A stretch of 64,000 nt of DNA from DATAES01 sp963802415. GTDB taxonomy: Bacteria; Actinomycetota; Acidimicrobiia; Acidimicrobiales; JACDCH01. Shown in pieces: positions 62,321-64,000 of the stretch (position 1 is its first letter; the number at the start of each line of letters is the position of its first letter). The notes under the pieces are model-generated. The model was given only the letters and a program-made list of their open reading frames with translations. It was not told where the DNA came from and made no database searches. The stretch is taken from NCBI GenBank assembly GCA_963802415.1, contig CAWDIH010000001.1:496001-560000 (forward strand), given 5' to 3'. The position numbers and the translations under genes were made by a program.

Positions 62321-62647
62321 ATGGCATTGGGCCGGGTGCGCGACCAGCGCACCTTTCGGGCGTTGCGGCGCTCCGATGCCCGAGGGCGGTCCGGGCCGGT
62401 GGCGGTGACCGCCCTCCTCGACGGCGACCGTGACGTGGGCGACGCGCGCGTCGCCTTCGCGGTGGGGCGTCAGGTTGGGTCCGCGGTCGTACGGAACCGT
62501 GTGCGACGCAGGCTTCGTGCGGCCGCACGCGAGCTCGACCTCCGGCCCGGCGCCTACCTCGTCACCGTGGGTACCGAGGGGGCCGGGCTCTCGTTTCCCG
62601 AGCTGCAGCGGCATGTCACCGACGCCGTGAGAAAGGCCACGTCGTGA
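62321..62647 (+). CDS. rnpA: Ribonuclease P protein component
   Basis: Protein subunit of RNase P (108 aa), which matures tRNA 5' ends. The RNR signature is in GSAVVRNRVRRRLRAAARE, with the N-terminal LGRVRDQRTFRALRRSDAR and VAFAVGRQVG also typical. Start ATG at 62321. The stop overlaps the yidD GTG start (GTGA). Confidence 0.95.
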   Translation: MALGRVRDQRTFRALRRSDARGRSGPVAVTALLDGDRDVGDARVAFAVGRQVGSAVVRNRVRRRLRAAARELDLRPGAYLVTVGTEGAGLSFPELQRHVTDAVRKATS

Positions 62648-62904
62648 GAAACGCGACGGTCCCTGCTCGGGTACTCTCGCTCCCGGTCCGTGCGTATCGA
62701 GCAGCGCGTGCCGGCCGGTCGTCGCCGTGCCGCTTCGACCCGAGTTGTTCGACCTATGCGCTCGAAGCCCTCGAACGCCATGGTGCGCTCCGTGGTGGGT
62801 GGCTCACGCTACGGCGCATTTCTCGCTGCCACCCCTGGGGCGGCCACGGGTGGGATCCCGTGCCCGCCAGCCCTCGACAACAGATTGAGAACACATGTTC
62901 GTAG
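62644..62904 (+). CDS. yidD: Membrane protein insertion efficiency factor YidD
   Basis: 86-aa YidD-family protein that assists YidC-dependent insertion. The family signature RFDPSCSTYALEALERHGALRGGWLT is broken by the conserved Cys, and RRISRCHPWGGHGWDPVP completes it. The start GTG at 62644 overlaps rnpA, and its 3' end overlaps yidC by 10 nt. Confidence 0.93.
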   Translation: MRNATVPARVLSLPVRAYRAARAGRSSPCRFDPSCSTYALEALERHGALRGGWLTLRRISRCHPWGGHGWDPVPASPRQQIENTCS

Positions 62905-63920
62905 CCGTGGATTTCTTCGCGCCCGTCGCCCAGGCGCTGTCGTTCTTCTACAGCCTCGTCCCGAACTACGCCATCGCCATCGCGATGCTCACGCTGGCGG
63001 TGATGATCGTCCTGACGCCGCTGACCCTCAAAGGGACGCGGTCGATGATGATCATGCAGGCGCTGCAGCCCGAGATGAAGAAGCTGCAGGCGCAGTACAA
63101 GGACGACCGCCAGAAGCTCAACGAGGAGCTGCTGAAGTTCTACCGGGAGAACAACATCAACCCGCTCGGTGGCTGTCTCCCGCTGCTGATCCAGCTTCCG
63201 GTCTTCTTGATCCTGTATCGAGTCATCGCCGGCCTCACCCATCTCGGCCCTAATGGCACGTTCGAGCCGAAGTACCTCGACCAGTCGAGCGAGCTGTACC
63301 GGAGCCTGAAGGGACAGACGGAGATGCGCGCCTTCGGCATGGACCTCGCCGAGTCGGCGACGAAGGCGCTCCAGCACTCGTTCGTGTCGGTGCTGCCCTT
63401 TCTGATCTTGATCATCGGCGTCGCGGCGACCAGCATCATCCAGCAACGCCAAATCAGCGGGCGGAATCCTGCCGCGGCCGCCAACCCGCAACAGCAGATG
63501 CTGATGAAGCTCGGGCCGATCATGATCACCGGCTTCTCACTGATCGTCCCCGGTGCCCTCGTCATCTACTTCTTCGTCTCGAACCTGTATCGCGTCGGTC
63601 AGCAGGCACTGATCTCGCGAACCATCTACAGCACCCCTGAGGCGAAGAAGCTGCTCGAGACCCAAGCCCGAGATGCCGAGGCGCAGAAGAAGAACCCGCA
63701 GGCGCAGAAGGGGTTCTTCCAGCGGATGCTCGGTGATGCCGTCCCGCCCCAGATCGGCAAGGCCAAGCCGGCACCGAACGGATCCGGTGGCAAGGCATCA
63801 CCCGGGAACAAGGGTGGAACGGGCACCGGCAGGCCGCCGGCGGCCCGGGGCAACGGCGGTAGAACCACGCCGTCGGGCGGCCGGTCCGCGGCCGCCCGCA
63901 AGAAGAAGCGGAGGAAGTAG
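62895..63920 (+). CDS. yidC: Membrane protein insertase YidC
   Basis: YidC/Oxa1-family insertase (341 aa). It has a first hydrophobic helix, the conserved cytoplasmic hairpin QALQPEMKKLQAQYKDDRQKLNEELLKFYRENNINPLGGCLPLL (cut here only for description at KDDRQ), then RVIAGL. The C-terminal tail is very basic (SAAARKKKRRK) and Gly/Pro-rich, as in actinobacterial YidC that binds ribosomes. ATG at 62895. Confidence 0.95.
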   Translation: MFVAVDFFAPVAQALSFFYSLVPNYAIAIAMLTLAVMIVLTPLTLKGTRSMMIMQALQPEMKKLQAQYKDDRQKLNEELLKFYRENNINPLGGCLPLLIQLPVFLILYRVIAGLTHLGPNGTFEPKYLDQSSELYRSLKGQTEMRAFGMDLAESATKALQHSFVSVLPFLILIIGVAATSIIQQRQISGRNPAAAANPQQQMLMKLGPIMITGFSLIVPGALVIYFFVSNLYRVGQQALISRTIYSTPEAKKLLETQARDAEAQKKNPQAQKGFFQRMLGDAVPPQIGKAKPAPNGSGGKASPGNKGGTGTGRPPAARGNGGRTTPSGGRSAAARKKKRRK

Positions 63921-63924
63921 GCCG

Positions 63925-64000
63925 ATGGAGTGGGTCGAGACGACCGGACGCACGGTCGACGACGCCAAGGAGGCCGCCCTCGACCAACTCGGCGTGGACG
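63925..64000 (+). CDS. Jag/KhpB-like RNA-binding protein (partial)
   Basis: Start of a gene cut by the window end. The 25 visible residues, MEWVETTGRTVDDAKEAALDQ and onward, match the Jag N-terminal domain that precedes KH and R3H domains in the SpoIIIJ-associated protein. It begins 4 bp after the yidC stop, the conserved position for jag. Confidence 0.8.
   Translation, partial: MEWVETTGRTVDDAKEAALDQLGVD

Overview
The window is a GC-rich actinobacterial chromosome segment. It most resembles class Acidimicrobiia (Ilumatobacter-like lineages), judged from gene content and order only: the fhaA-fhaB-pstP-rodA-pbpA-pknB cell-envelope cluster next to a tRNA-Leu and crgA, the gyrA-gyrB-dciA-recF-dnaN-dnaA / rpmH-rnpA-yidD-yidC-jag replication-origin block, frequent GTG/TTG starts and many 4-nt ATGA/GTGA gene overlaps. 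The taxon is an inference; no rRNA is present.

Layout. 1-5.7 kb: acetyltransferase, amidase, DUF1841 protein, quinone-reductase-like oxidoreductase, a small membrane protein and a cation-efflux protein, with dispersed diverged repeats. 5.7-13.9 kb: tRNA-Leu and the Ser/Thr-kinase/peptidoglycan cluster, then pabA/trpG and crgA. 14-19.3 kb: thiolase and acyl-CoA synthetase divergent around a palindromic operator, then an ABC-F ATPase. 19.3-22.2 kb: queuosine genes queF, queE and queC, interrupted by an AbiEi/DUF559 gene bracketed by two structured direct repeats. 22.2-27.2 kb: secreted and membrane proteins, including a tightly overlapping four-gene minus-strand operon. 27.2-31.6 kb: an AlkA remnant, redox enzymes, and a MarR-type regulator divergent from yceI-pirin-osmC. 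31.6-39.8 kb: a very large SARP-type regulator (winged helix, BTAD, class III cyclase, then two AAA-TPR arms) divergent from a GNAT protein with a C-terminal cyclic-nucleotide-binding domain. This pair is the best candidate for an undescribed system. 39.8-51.7 kb: MFS exporter, release factor 3, methyltransferase/glycosyltransferase pair, serine hydrolase, inositol-monophosphatase-family enzyme, methionine aminopeptidase, sigma factor, dehydrogenase, tRNA-Ile. 51.9-64 kb: DUF3566 and Tad-like proteins, gyrase, DciA, recF, dnaN, dnaA, two DnaA-box clusters (oriC region), then rpmH-rnpA-yidD-yidC-jag on the opposite strand.

How it works together. The envelope cluster couples PASTA-kinase signalling (PknB, PstP, FhaA/B) to septal and lateral wall synthesis (RodA, PbpA, CrgA). 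The origin block supplies initiation, clamp, recombination and gyrase functions plus ribosome/RNase P/membrane-insertion genes. The thiolase/FadD pair is fatty-acid metabolism. The SARP-cyclase and GNAT-cNMP genes could form a cyclic-nucleotide circuit.

Sequence quality. Six genes or gene segments, including the essential rpmH, carry single-base frameshifts, several in short homopolymers. This looks like residual sequencing indels rather than real decay, so frameshifted genes are annotated as genes with the shift position given.
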